Assembly (NCBI RefSeq): GCF_012927305.1
Contig: NZ_JABBGH010000001.1
Location: 2,294,001-2,358,000, forward strand
DNA: 64,000 bases
Reading direction: 5' to 3'
Source of the DNA: Hymenobacter polaris
Lineage (GTDB): Bacteria; Bacteroidota; Bacteroidia; Cytophagales; Hymenobacteraceae
Shown here: piece after piece, positions 1 through 8,004 of the stretch
Position numbering within the stretch: position 1 is the stretch's first letter
Layout of the letters: each line of letters opens with the position of its first letter
The notes under the pieces: generated by a model
The model's database searches: none
What the model saw: only the letters and a program-made list of their open reading frames with translations
What the model was told of the DNA's origin: nothing
Translations under genes and position numbers: made by a program

Positions 1-1056
1 CACCAGCAGGTCCCAGTTGAACTTGCCGGGCTGCACGAAGTGGTGATAGAGCGATACCAGGGCCGTATCGAGGCCGGTGATGCCGTTGGGGGCGCTGATG
101 AAGTCCTGGGCTTTTTCGTAGGGCGTATGCGGCGCGTGGTCGGTAGCGATGAGGTCAAAGACGCCCTCGATAAGCCCTTCAAGCAGGGCGTCGCAGTCGG
201 CCTGCGTGCGCAGCGGCGGGTTCATCTTGTAGTTGGTGTCGTAGTCGCCGATGTGCTCGTCGGTGAACAGCAGGTGGTGCGGGGCCACCTCGGCCGTCAC
301 TTGCACATCGCCGCGCGACTTCCACCAGCGGATGGTTTCCATGCCGAGCTTGCTCGATACGTGCTGGATGTGCACGTGCGCGCCTGCCGCCCGAGCCAGC
401 CGGATGTCGCGGTCGATGATGATTTCCTCGGCGCAGGCCGGTGAGCCCTTGATGCCTAGCCGGTAGCTCATCACCCCCTCGTTGAGGGCACGAGGCCCGG
501 CCAGCTCGGGTACCTCGCAGTGGCTGGCGAAGAACATCCCGAACTCGGTAGCGTACTGCATGGCCCGCAGCAGCACCGCCGGGTCGGCCGTGGTATCGCC
601 GTCGTCGGTGAGCATCTTCACACCCAGCTCGCGCATGCCCTCTATTTCGGCCAGCTCCTTGCCCTCGCGATTTTTGGTGACGCAGCCCGAGGTATACACC
701 GGAATGCGGGCCCGGTCGCGGGCGTTTTCTAGCACCGTGGCGATGGCCGTGGCTGAGTCGAGGGCCGGGCGGGTGTTGGGCATCATCACCACGCCGGTCA
801 CACCGCCGTTGATGGCCGCTTCGCTGCCGGTGGTAATGGTTTCCTTGTTCTCGAAGCCGGGGGCGCGGAAGTGCACGTGGGCATCAAACATACCTGGCAG
901 CAGCACGCGGCCGCGCGCGTCGATGACCCGGGCGCCCTCGGGCGCGGCGAGGTTGGGGCCGATGGCCTGAATCTTTCCGTCGGTTATCAGCACGTCGCCC
1001 TCGCGCAGCACGGGGGAATTTTCGGAAGCGATGCGGGCGTTTTGCAGAAGAAGCAT
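1..1056 (-). CDS. pyrC: Dihydroorotase, 3' end beyond window
   Basis: Dihydroorotase closes N-carbamoyl-aspartate to dihydroorotate, the third step of UMP synthesis, in the cytoplasm. The reading frame opens with ATG at 1056 and runs off the window edge without a stop (352 codons seen of about 420-450 usual). The amidohydrolase metal-binding motif DAHVHFRAPG lies near residues 58-67, HVHIQHVSSK follows in the middle, and TDHAPH lies near residue 305, giving the zinc ligands expected of the type I family. pyrB lies upstream on the same strand, so the two probably form a pyrimidine cluster, although hairpin repeat R1 (1106-1219) separates them. Family assignment is firm; the C-terminus cannot be judged. 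Confidence 0.95.
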   Translation of the reverse strand, partial: MLLLQNARIASENSPVLREGDVLITDGKIQAIGPNLAAPEGARVIDARGRVLLPGMFDAHVHFRAPGFENKETITTGSEAAINGGVTGVVMMPNTRPALDSATAIATVLENARDRARIPVYTSGCVTKNREGKELAEIEGMRELGVKMLTDDGDTTADPAVLLRAMQYATEFGMFFASHCEVPELAGPRALNEGVMSYRLGIKGSPACAEEIIIDRDIRLARAAGAHVHIQHVSSKLGMETIRWWKSRGDVQVTAEVAPHHLLFTDEHIGDYDTNYKMNPPLRTQADCDALLEGLIEGVFDLIATDHAPHTPYEKAQDFISAPNGITGLDTALVSLYHHFVQPGKFNWDLLV

Positions 1057-1105
1057 GAAGGGGCTATGGTATGGCTATTTAGTAATGTATCAAGTCTCAA
1101 AAGGT

Positions 1106-1219
1106 GGTCATGCTTATCTGGCGTCCGCTTGCCGAAGCATCTCTACCACGCCGTTGGGTTAGTAATCCTACCGGCGCGGTAGAGATGCTTCGACAAGCGG
1201 ACGCCAGATAAGCATGACC
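1106..1219. repeat. Palindromic hairpin repeat R1 (long-arm type)
   Basis: Two nearly perfect inverted arms begin GGTCATGCTTATCTGGCG and end in AAGCATCTCTACC, around a loop of about 30 bases. It is one of seven related hairpins in the window (also 30539, 36587, 37837, 39359, 44037, 54036). It fills the pyrB-pyrC gap and could act as a terminator or RNA processing site. Confidence 0.9.
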
Positions 1220-1241
1220 GTTTTCAGTAAGAAAACAGCTT

Positions 1242-2222
1242 TTAGGGCATCATCGCCTTGGAGCCGGCGCGCGGCTGGGCGGCGTAGGCCTGCTGCCGCG
1301 GAAACTCCCCGCCCGGCGTGAGCCAATCGAGCACAGCCATGCGGATGGAGATGCCGTTCTCGACTTGGTTGGTGATGAGGCTGCGCTCGTAGTCCATCAC
1401 GGCGTCGCACAGCTCCACGCCCCGGTTCACGGGCCCGGGGTGCATAATGTAGAGGCCGCGGTCGCGGATTTCGGTCAGTCGGGTGTTGGTGATGCCGTAC
1501 ACCCGGTGGTACTCGCGCACGCTGGGGAAGAACTGCACGTCCTGGCGCTCGAGCTGCACGCGCAGCAGGTACACTACGTCGGGCGCCCAGGCCATGGCCG
1601 CCTCGTAGTCGGTGAAGCGCGGGATGCTGGCCGGGCCGTACTTGGGCACCAGCGAGCCCGGCCCGAGGTAGGCCACCTCGATGCCCAGCTTTTGCAGCAG
1701 CGTGCTGGTAGAGCGGGCCACGCGCGAGTGCAAGATATCGCCGATAATGAGCACCTTGCGGCCCCTAGGGTCGGGAAACTTCTCCCGGATGGTGAAAGCG
1801 TCGAGCAGGGCCTGGGTGGGGTGCTCGTGCGCCCCGTCGCCGGCGTTGATGACCGAGGCCGTGGTTTGGCGGGCAATCATGCCGGGCAGGCCCGAGTGGC
1901 TGTGGCGCACCACGATGTAGTCGGTGCGCATGGCCTGGAGCGTCTCAATCGTTTCGCGCACCGACTCGCCTTTGGTGATGGAGGAGTGGGCCACGTCGAA
2001 GTTGGTAACCTCGGCCGAGAGGCGCCGGGCCGCCACCTCGAACGAGGAGTGCGTGCGGGTGCTGGCCTCGTAGAACAGCATGAGCACGGATTTGCCTTCG
2101 AGGGCGGGAATCTTCTTCACCGAGCGGGTGAACAGCTTCTTAAACGACGTGGATTGGTCGAGCAGGAACTCGATTTCCTCGCGGTGGAGGGAGGCGATGT
2201 CGAGCAGGTCTTTGCGTGCCAT
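1242..2222 (-). CDS. pyrB: Aspartate carbamoyltransferase, catalytic chain
   Basis: Joins carbamoyl phosphate to L-aspartate, the committed step of pyrimidine synthesis. The 326-residue protein has the carbamoyl-phosphate binding motif STRTHS at residues 54-59, the catalytic-loop lysine in ITKGES (K84), HPTQALLD at 134-141 and HPGPVNRGVEL near residue 265. Length is slightly above the usual 305-315, owing to a C-terminal tail rich in Ala, Gln and Met. The start ATG at 2222 is the first in frame and gives a normal N-terminus. No pyrI regulatory chain is adjacent. The structured RNA and terminator at 2346-2519 lie 125 bases upstream and may influence expression. Confidence 0.96.
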   Translation of the reverse strand: MARKDLLDIASLHREEIEFLLDQSTSFKKLFTRSVKKIPALEGKSVLMLFYEASTRTHSSFEVAARRLSAEVTNFDVAHSSITKGESVRETIETLQAMRTDYIVVRHSHSGLPGMIARQTTASVINAGDGAHEHPTQALLDAFTIREKFPDPRGRKVLIIGDILHSRVARSTSTLLQKLGIEVAYLGPGSLVPKYGPASIPRFTDYEAAMAWAPDVVYLLRVQLERQDVQFFPSVREYHRVYGITNTRLTEIRDRGLYIMHPGPVNRGVELCDAVMDYERSLITNQVENGISIRMAVLDWLTPGGEFPRQQAYAAQPRAGSKAMMP

Positions 2223-2345
2223 ACCGAAGAGGAGGAAAAAGAGGGTTAACTAGCTTAAAAATAACATTTTCCGGTCTTGCCCACCCTAGGCCCTGGCGTA
2301 GAAGCCGTCTGGCGGCACCGAGGTCGCCGCCAAATGCAACGGGCA

Positions 2346-2375
2346 TAAAAAAACCGTTTCGGATTCCGAAACGGT
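2346..2375 (-). terminator. Rho-independent terminator of the upstream RNA
   Basis: Read on the minus strand, the stem ACCGTTTCGG / CCGAAACGGT with a tiny loop is followed by seven T. It ends the structured RNA at 2347-2519; read-through would continue into pyrB. Confidence 0.85.
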
Positions 2376-2519
2376 AGCGGGGCAACACCTGAAAAAAACA
2401 ACGGAAACGCCAGCGGCAAAATCGGGAAAATCGCTGGTGGCGAAGGCCTTCCGGCCTACTCGCGGTTCCTTGCTGAGCAGGGTCCCACGCTTCGCCAACA
2501 CGTTTTTCCGTTGAAGCAT
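2347..2519 (-). ncRNA. Structured small RNA of unknown family, about 170 nt
   Basis: No convincing gene covers this stretch, yet it has a promoter box at its 5' end (2524-2531) and a strong terminator at its 3' end. An outer stem CAACGGAAA (2505-2513) pairs with TTTCCGTTG (2399-2407). Inside it are a hairpin closed by TGGCGAAG / CTTCGCCA that contains a GGCC-GGAA-GGCC tetraloop stem, and a second hairpin CCAGCG...CGCTGG. The size resembles 6S RNA but I cannot match its conserved sequence, nor those of SRP RNA, RNase P or tmRNA. It could also be a leader that controls pyrB, whose ATG is about 125 bases past the terminator. Confidence 0.6.
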
Positions 2520-2523
2520 GCCG

Positions 2524-2531
2524 CAAAGCTA
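2524..2531 (-). promoter_or_regulatory. TAnnTTTG -7 box for the structured RNA
   Basis: The minus strand reads TAGCTTTG, a perfect match to the Bacteroidota -7 element, 5-10 bases before the first base-paired segment of the RNA. No clear -33 TTG was found at the usual distance. Confidence 0.65.
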
Positions 2532-2722
2532 CGGCATTGTTACGAATCCTTTGTGCGGGTTGGGCAAGGATTTCCGTTGCGGCGGCCGGATGCCTTGCGA
2601 ATCAGCGAACAAAAATTCTGCGCTTTAATGCGTTATGCGCAAGCGTTTCGGACCGGTTGGCACCCTAGGCGCTGGTTTGAAGGCGGGCAACTGCAGGACA
2701 CCCATGCTTTTCGTTTTAGTCT

Positions 2723-2788
2723 GCTGCCAAATGCCTAACGTAGCGCCGAACCCCTAGGGACCCGGCGCTACGTTAGGCATTTGGCAGC
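2723..2788. repeat. Perfect 26-bp palindromic hairpin
   Basis: Arms of 26 bases (GCTGCCAAATGCCTAACG... and its exact complement) flank a 14-base loop that contains CCTAGG. It overlaps the end of the broken coiled-coil gene on the minus strand and may have served as its terminator. Confidence 0.85.
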
Positions 2789-3636
2789 GGCGGCCCTAAA
2801 GTGATGCGCCAGCATATTCTTGTCGCGCTGAATCTCGCGCTGGTCGCGTACCTTCTATAGGCGTTCGCGGGCCAATTCGCGCTGGTCCTGGGCCTGCTCT
2901 TGGTGGGCGGCTTTGGCATCCTGGCGGTCGGCTTTGAGGTCGGCTTTAGTAGCAGCCAGCTTATCTATGGTCTTTCTACGGCAGCTTTACCTTTCGCCAG
3001 GCTGGCTTCGTGGTGTTTGTAGGCCAGCTCATCTTTGTGCAGCGTGCTCTTGTCGGCCTGGCACTGCTTGGTGTCGCGGGCCAGCAGCTGGCGGTCGTAT
3101 TCACGGGTGCTCAGGTCTTTGGCCAGCTTGTCTTTGGCGGTAGCCAGGCCGGCCGTGGCCGTGGCCAGGGCCGGCTCATCGGCATCGGTTTGGGTTTGCG
3201 AGGCCCCAGCTTTTACGTCGGCTATTACTTTTTCAGCATCCGTCTTCACCGCGCTGCGGTCGCGCTGCAGCGCCGAGTGGTCGGTAGCCAGGGCTTGGTT
3301 GTCGCCTGTCAGCAACGACTTATCGGCGGGCTCATTGGCGCGGTCCAGCTTGAGGTCGGCGCGGTCAAGGGCCAGGTCCTGGCGCCCGCGCCGCACGTCG
3401 GCCCGCTGCTCGCGCAATACTTTTTCCAGCGCCATCACGCGCTTTTCCTCGGCCTTGACGGTGGCCTTGTCCGCGCTGATGTTGGCATCGTCCTGGCGCA
3501 GGCTCGACTGGGTGCTGGCAATCTCCACTTATAGCTTGGCAGGCTGCTCCTTAGCTTGCTGCAAGTTGTGCTCGTCCTGCTGCAGGCCCTGGGCCCAGCC
3601 CGCGTAGCCGCCGAAACAGACGAGGGCAGCCAACAT
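2768..3636 (-). pseudogene. Broken exported coiled-coil protein gene
   Basis: The frame starts with ATG at 3636 and a short signal peptide (MLAALVCFGGYAGWAQG), then a hydrophilic Asp/Lys/Ala/Gln-rich heptad-like region. An in-frame TAA at 3529-3531 stops it after about 35 codons, but the same frame continues directly as the same kind of sequence down to 2965. There it ends early; the matching sequence (KTIDKLAATKADLKAD) continues in another frame, indicating a frameshift near 2970. A TAG at 2855-2857 then interrupts that frame before a final stop at 2768. At least three lesions make it a decayed gene. It resembles periplasmic coiled-coil proteins of unknown role; no family was recognised. Confidence 0.7.
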
Positions 3637-3959
3637 AAACTTTTTATGTGGAGGGGTGAATGGATTGATAACCCTGGCAAGCCTGCGCCCTAGTTGCCTC
3701 CTCCAGCTCAAAGCTCCCTCCGGATGGAGCCTGGCCTAGGGGCTGGCGGGCAGGTTGCTACCGGCTGGCCCCAACACGGTGATTGGGGCGAGGCCGTTGC
3801 GGCCAGCCTGGCCCCGGCACCGCCAGCCGGGCTGGTAGGTGCGGGTGTGTTGGTTGGAAGCTGAGGCGGGCCTAGGGTTTAAGTGAAGCTAGCAGTTTTT
3901 TTGCATCAAGTGCTTGTTAATCAATGCTTCATAAATTATGTTTACGTATGCACGAGTAC
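3637..3959. other. Intergenic stretch without recognisable gene
   Basis: Lies between two broken genes. Apart from CCTAGG motifs near 3736 and 3870 I see no coding signal, RNA gene or clear hairpin. Confidence 0.5.
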
Positions 3960-4316
3960 TTAATGGCCGCCTAGGCTGTAGCTGAGCGAAAAGCTGAGGT
4001 AGCTCTTGGGGCCAAAACCGGCTGCCTCGTCTTCGTGCGGCAGCTTGATGGGTAGCACGTAGTTGTAGGTGGCTCCGAAGGTGACGTGGCCCACGCGCAC
4101 CTTCGCGGGCAGCGCCAGGTTCCAGCTCATAAGGCCAAAATTGGTTACCTCCTCCGTGTGGGCGGGCTGGCGGCGACGCCTTTTTTGCCCTTTTTGGATT
4201 TCGCCACTTCCGTCGCCTCCAGATTGAACGGCTGATGAGCCGGCTCAAACAGTTTCGTCGACTGGTTACACGCTACGACAGAACGGCTAGTAGCTACCTC
4301 GGCTTTGTACACTTCA
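3960..4316 (-). pseudogene. Remnant of an outer-membrane beta-barrel-like gene
   Basis: On the minus strand, the last 65 or so codons before the TAA at 3960-3962 read like the end of a barrel: alternating strands such as VRVGHVTFGATYNYVLPIK and a final strand SYLSFSLSYSLGGH. Upstream, a plausible continuation (KLFEPAHQPFNLEATEV followed by a Lys/Gly-rich stretch) is in a different frame, so a frameshift lies near 4165 in a run of A and G. No start or signal peptide remains. Probably a decayed porin-like or transport protein. Confidence 0.55.
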
Positions 4317-4730
4317 TCTGCGCGCTGCTTTGGCTACGCTAATTGTCCGTACAACCTGGTCTATGCCTAGTGAGATGTCGAAAGCAGCGCCGCGTTTAAT
4401 CAGTTGCCTCGCTAGTAGCCCTGGCCCCCGGCCCTGCTGGCGGCTCCCCACTCGTGGCTGGGCGGGCCTCGTGTAGGCAGCCCTAGGGAAGCTGGCGGGG
4501 CTCATACAGGATTCATTTCCCTCTCTTCAAGTATTACCGCCCTACCACCGAGCGGGCCGCTAGCCGCAACGCGGGATAAATAGAAGCAACGTGCTTAGAA
4601 GTTGCTCGAGTTAGTTTGTTTCGAGCAACTTACTTTTTATCAATTGCTTATGGCTCTTTCCAAAAAGCCAGCTCCAGCAGCATCTTAGGGAAATCCTGAC
4701 AGTGTTCACACTGCCCAGCAACCAGGTACC
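4317..4730. other. Gap with little recognisable content
   Basis: A 63-codon open frame exists on the minus strand (4314-4505), but its composition and lack of context do not support a gene. The only structure is the hairpin at 4600-4635. Confidence 0.4.
4600..4635 (+). terminator. Possible hairpin terminator
   Basis: AGTTGCTCGA and TCGAGCAACT pair across an 11-base loop and are followed by a T-rich run. No plus-strand gene precedes it, so it may be left from decayed sequence. Confidence 0.35.
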
Positions 4731-6383
4731 CTAGGCCACCTGGATGGCCTTTACGCGCGGCTCGAACTCCTCGCTGGGGTAGAGGGACCTCTTCTTGACC
4801 CGCGTCTTGTAGGTGTAGATGGTGCTGACCGTGTAGCCCAGGATGCGGCCGATGCGCTCGCTGTCGTCAATGCCGAGGCGGATGAGGGCGAAGATGCGCA
4901 GCTCGGTGTTCAGCAATTGGTCGTCGGCCAGCGCGATTTGCTCGTCGGGGCGCAGCAGGGCGTTGAAGGCGGCCACGTAGTTGGGAAACAGCTTGAGGAA
5001 TACTTGGTCGAAGCCCCGGAACAGCTCGCTGCGCTCGCGCTTGATGTTGAGGCTATCGACCAGCTTTTGGGTGCCCGCGTACTGCTTGGTGAGCAGCGTC
5101 TTCTCCAGGGCCTGCTTGAAGCGCTCAATCTTGTCGATATACTCCGAGCTGGCGTTGAGGTAGTAGCCTACGTACTCGTCCTTGATGCGGCTGGTTTCGT
5201 GCAGGGTCTGGTTGAGGCCGCTCAGGCGCTGATTGAAGTCGCTGAGCTGCTGGTTATTGGCTTGCAGCTCCTGGTTGATGACTGAGATGACAGCATCGGC
5301 CCGCTGGAGCTTGCGGAGCTGCCGAAACAGCAGCACCGCGAAGCCCACCACCACTAGCAGCAGCACCGTAAACACGAAGGCGTAGATGGTGAGCGAGCGT
5401 CGCTGCCGCTCGATAATGCCAATGCGCTGGCTCTCGATGGTGGAGTAGATGCCCCCAATCTGAATCTGCCGCAGCCGGGCATTGTAGAAGGCCGCGTCCT
5501 CGCGGGCGAAGTTGATGAAAGTGTAAGCGTTCTTGAGGTCACCGCGCCGGTAGCAGAAGTCGGAGAGCTTGAAGAGGGCAATGGTTTCAGTGGTGGCCGT
5601 TTCCACGTCAGCGATGGCGGCCTGGATGAGCAGGTCGATGGCCAGCTGCGGCCGGCCCAGCTGCTCCTCCACAAACGATAAGGTGCTGGCCGTGATGGCG
5701 AACTGGTGCCGCGAGAGGCCCGGCAGCGCCAGCAGCTGGCCGTAGAGGGCGCGGCTGCGCGGCAAGTCGCCCTGCTTGAGCGCCCGGAAGCCCAGCAGGG
5801 CTAGGTAGTCGTAGGTGCCGGGGCGGCAATAGCGCAGGGCCGTATCGAGGCAGGCCACGGCCCGGGCCGTGTAGGCGGGCCGGTAATAGCCCACGGGGTT
5901 GTTGTAGTCGGCCAGGTCGCTGTAGCTGCGGGCCTCCAGGAAGTAAAACGCCTGCTTGCTGGCCGAGTCGAGCAGCGCCGGTTGCAGCGACCGCTCCAGC
6001 TCGAAGGCCTCCGTAAACATGCCCGCCGACAAGTGAATTTGAGCTAGACTGAGCTGCGCCCGCTCGGTGAGGCGCTCGTCGCCGAGCTGCTGGCCCAGTT
6101 GCCGCAGCTTCAGGGCGTAAGCAAAGGCCGAGTCGTACTTGAACGTGTTGTACTGCTCGAACACGCGCTGGCCCAGCGCAAATTTCGCCCGGCCCACGGG
6201 CTGCGCCCTGAAGGCGCGGGTGAGCAGGGCAATGGAGTCCTGGCGCTGGCGCATGTAGTCGGCCTTGCGCAGCAGCACCGCGTTGAGCTGGTCGAGCAAC
6301 CGGTCGGTGGGGCCGGCAGCGGCCCAGCCCGGCGGCGGCAGCAACAGCAGAAAGCAGAAAAGCAGGCAGATTCGCACGAACAC
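4731..6383 (-). CDS. SusR-like membrane transcription regulator (DUF6377 type)
   Basis: A Bacteroidota regulator of the kind that senses maltodextrins and switches on sus genes. After a hydrophobic N-terminus come TPR-like helical repeats (about residues 40-310), one membrane helix (IYAFVFTVLLLVVVGFAVLLF), a coiled coil, and a C-terminal region with a LuxR-like helix-turn-helix (LNTELRIFALIRLGIDDSER, then ILGYTVSTIYTYKTRVKKRS). This matches the SusR layout of periplasmic sensor, one helix and cytoplasmic DNA-binding domain. It is the last gene of the locus. An upstream TTG at 6413 falls in a hairpin loop (6392-6433), so a GTG at 6383 or 6377 is the likelier start. The stop TAG lies inside a CCTAGG motif. 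Confidence 0.85.
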   Translation of the reverse strand: MFVRICLLFCFLLLLPPPGWAAAGPTDRLLDQLNAVLLRKADYMRQRQDSIALLTRAFRAQPVGRAKFALGQRVFEQYNTFKYDSAFAYALKLRQLGQQLGDERLTERAQLSLAQIHLSAGMFTEAFELERSLQPALLDSASKQAFYFLEARSYSDLADYNNPVGYYRPAYTARAVACLDTALRYCRPGTYDYLALLGFRALKQGDLPRSRALYGQLLALPGLSRHQFAITASTLSFVEEQLGRPQLAIDLLIQAAIADVETATTETIALFKLSDFCYRRGDLKNAYTFINFAREDAAFYNARLRQIQIGGIYSTIESQRIGIIERQRRSLTIYAFVFTVLLLVVVGFAVLLFRQLRKLQRADAVISVINQELQANNQQLSDFNQRLSGLNQTLHETSRIKDEYVGYYLNASSEYIDKIERFKQALEKTLLTKQYAGTQKLVDSLNIKRERSELFRGFDQVFLKLFPNYVAAFNALLRPDEQIALADDQLLNTELRIFALIRLGIDDSERIGRILGYTVSTIYTYKTRVKKRSLYPSEEFEPRVKAIQVA

Positions 6384-6391
6384 GGTGGGAA

Positions 6392-6433
6392 ATAAGGGCA
6401 GGGAAGTACTCAAAAGTACTTCCCTGCCCTTAT
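6392..6433 (-). terminator. Perfect 19-bp hairpin between amylase and regulator
   Basis: Arms of 19 bases (ATAAGGGCAGGGAAGTACT and its complement) enclose a four-base loop. It lies just after the GH13 stop and before the SusR-like gene, so it may end or attenuate the enzyme transcript and set a lower regulator level. Confidence 0.7.
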
Positions 6434-6451
6434 GCCTCTTCCCCCACCCGG

Positions 6452-7852
6452 CTACTTGCGCAGCACCAGGTAGCCGTAGGCGGGCAGCTGGTAGGTGCCG
6501 CCCAGGCTTACCGAGGCGCCGCTTTGCAGCAGGTTGGTGTAAGTGCCGGCCAGGGCGGCGGGCACGGCGTAGCTCACGGCGCTATTGCGCACGTTGGCCA
6601 GCACCACGGTGGTTTCCACGCCGTTGGTTTTGCTGAAGGCCACCACGTCGGCGGTGCTGTAGGCGGTGGGTGTGCCGTGGCTAAGCGAGGGGCTAGCGGC
6701 GCGAGCCTTGAGCAGAGCCGTATAGGCGCGGGTCACGTCGGGGTGGGCGCCCCACTGGATTTTTACCGTCGTGAAGGGGAAGGGAATCTTCTGGGTCATG
6801 CCCGCCTCTTGGCCGTCGTACACGAAGGGCACGCCCTTGAAGCAGGCCGCCACCACAAAGGCCGACATGGCCCCCGCGTTGCCCCCAAACAGCTGCACGG
6901 GGGTGCCGTCCGAATCGTTCACATCGTGGTTAGTGGTGTAACGCACCACCTGCTGGGTACCCGTAGCCCCCGCATACTCGCTGGTATTAAAGCTGCTGAG
7001 GCTGCTGGCCGCGTTGCCGCTGCCGTACACACTCTTGAGCCCGCCGTAGAAGCCGAAGCCGAAGTTGTAGTCGAAGCCGCTGGTGAAGTTGGCGCTGTTA
7101 GTACCTTCAGCCAGCAGCAGTAGCTTGTGGGTGCGGATGCTGCGTAGCGTATCCACGGCCTGCTTCCAGAAGGGGCTGGCCGCGATGGTGGGCGCGTCGG
7201 CGTAGTCGCAGCGGAAGCCATCGACGTTGGCCGTGTACACCCACGACTTCATGGCGGCAATCATGGCCAGGCGCATCTGCGCGTTCTGGAAGTTGAGCTG
7301 GGCCACGTCGGTGTAGTTGGTGCCGGGCGGGCTCACAATATTGCCGTTGGCATCTTTAAGGTACCAGTCAGGATGGGCCGTAATCCAGGCGTTGTCCCAA
7401 CTGGTGTGGTTGGCCACCCAGTCGAGCATCACGGCCATGCCCCGCTGGTGCGCCCCGTCCACAAGTGCCCGCAGGTCGGTGAGGGTGCCAAACTCGCTAC
7501 CCACGCTGGTATAGTCCTTCACGCAGTAAGGTGAGTTGACGGAGCGCACCTGCCCCACGGGGTAGATAGGCATTAGGTACACTATGTTCACGCCTAGGGC
7601 CTTAATTGAGTCGAGCCGGGCCGTAACGCCGGCGAAGTTGCCGGCTTGGCTGAAGGCCCGCATGTTGACCTGGTAAATCTGGGCGTCCTCGCGGTTGGGC
7701 ACCCCGCTGAAGGGCGTGCCGTACTGCACGGGCGTGGTCGTAGTGGGGTTGGTCGGAGTGGGCGTGGGCGTCGGGGCCGGCGTGGGGTCGGATGCCTTGC
7801 AGGCGGCCAGCAGCCCGGCGTAGAGCAGGCAGGCAAAGAGGCGAGATTTCAT
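6452..7852 (-). CDS. GH13 alpha-amylase lipoprotein (SusG-like)
   Basis: Cleaves alpha-1,4 bonds of starch, probably at the cell surface. The ATG at 7852 gives a lipoprotein signal with lipobox LLAAC (Cys18), then a Pro/Thr linker. GH13 regions are in order: DWVANH at 154-159, DGFRCD with nucleophile D226, acid/base E259 in LLAEG, and transition-state D320 in TTNHD. A short beta-sandwich C-domain ends the 466-residue protein. The internal CBM58 of classic SusG is absent. An upstream in-frame ATG (7897) would spoil the signal peptide and was not used. It follows the GH97 gene in the minus-strand sus locus. Confidence 0.93.
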   Translation of the reverse strand: MKSRLFACLLYAGLLAACKASDPTPAPTPTPTPTNPTTTTPVQYGTPFSGVPNREDAQIYQVNMRAFSQAGNFAGVTARLDSIKALGVNIVYLMPIYPVGQVRSVNSPYCVKDYTSVGSEFGTLTDLRALVDGAHQRGMAVMLDWVANHTSWDNAWITAHPDWYLKDANGNIVSPPGTNYTDVAQLNFQNAQMRLAMIAAMKSWVYTANVDGFRCDYADAPTIAASPFWKQAVDTLRSIRTHKLLLLAEGTNSANFTSGFDYNFGFGFYGGLKSVYGSGNAASSLSSFNTSEYAGATGTQQVVRYTTNHDVNDSDGTPVQLFGGNAGAMSAFVVAACFKGVPFVYDGQEAGMTQKIPFPFTTVKIQWGAHPDVTRAYTALLKARAASPSLSHGTPTAYSTADVVAFSKTNGVETTVVLANVRNSAVSYAVPAALAGTYTNLLQSGASVSLGGTYQLPAYGYLVLRK

Positions 7853-8004
7853 TGGAAAAGGAATAAAGATGCAAGTAATGACAACCCCTAGGCGCAAGGC
7901 AGGCCAAGTCGGCGACGGCGGCGCAGGGATGTTAAAAAAGGAAATCTTACGCTGTCAGCCAGGACGCTATACAACATAGTGATTTGATAATCAGCAAGCA
8001 TTAG

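Noticed and set aside
2286..2519. 77-codon open frame on the minus strand covering the structured RNA
   Set aside because: It runs through an RNA stem-loop set and its terminator; the stems explain the sequence better than a protein.
2347..2519. SRP RNA, RNase P RNA or tmRNA
   Set aside because: The conserved cores of these RNAs are not present, although a GGAA tetraloop stem looks superficially like SRP helix 8.
2511..2738. 75-codon open frame on the plus strand
   Set aside because: Overlaps the promoter of the structured RNA and the arm of a palindrome; composition is not gene-like.
4314..4505. 63-codon open frame on the minus strand
   Set aside because: No motif, no clear start signal, and located in decayed sequence.
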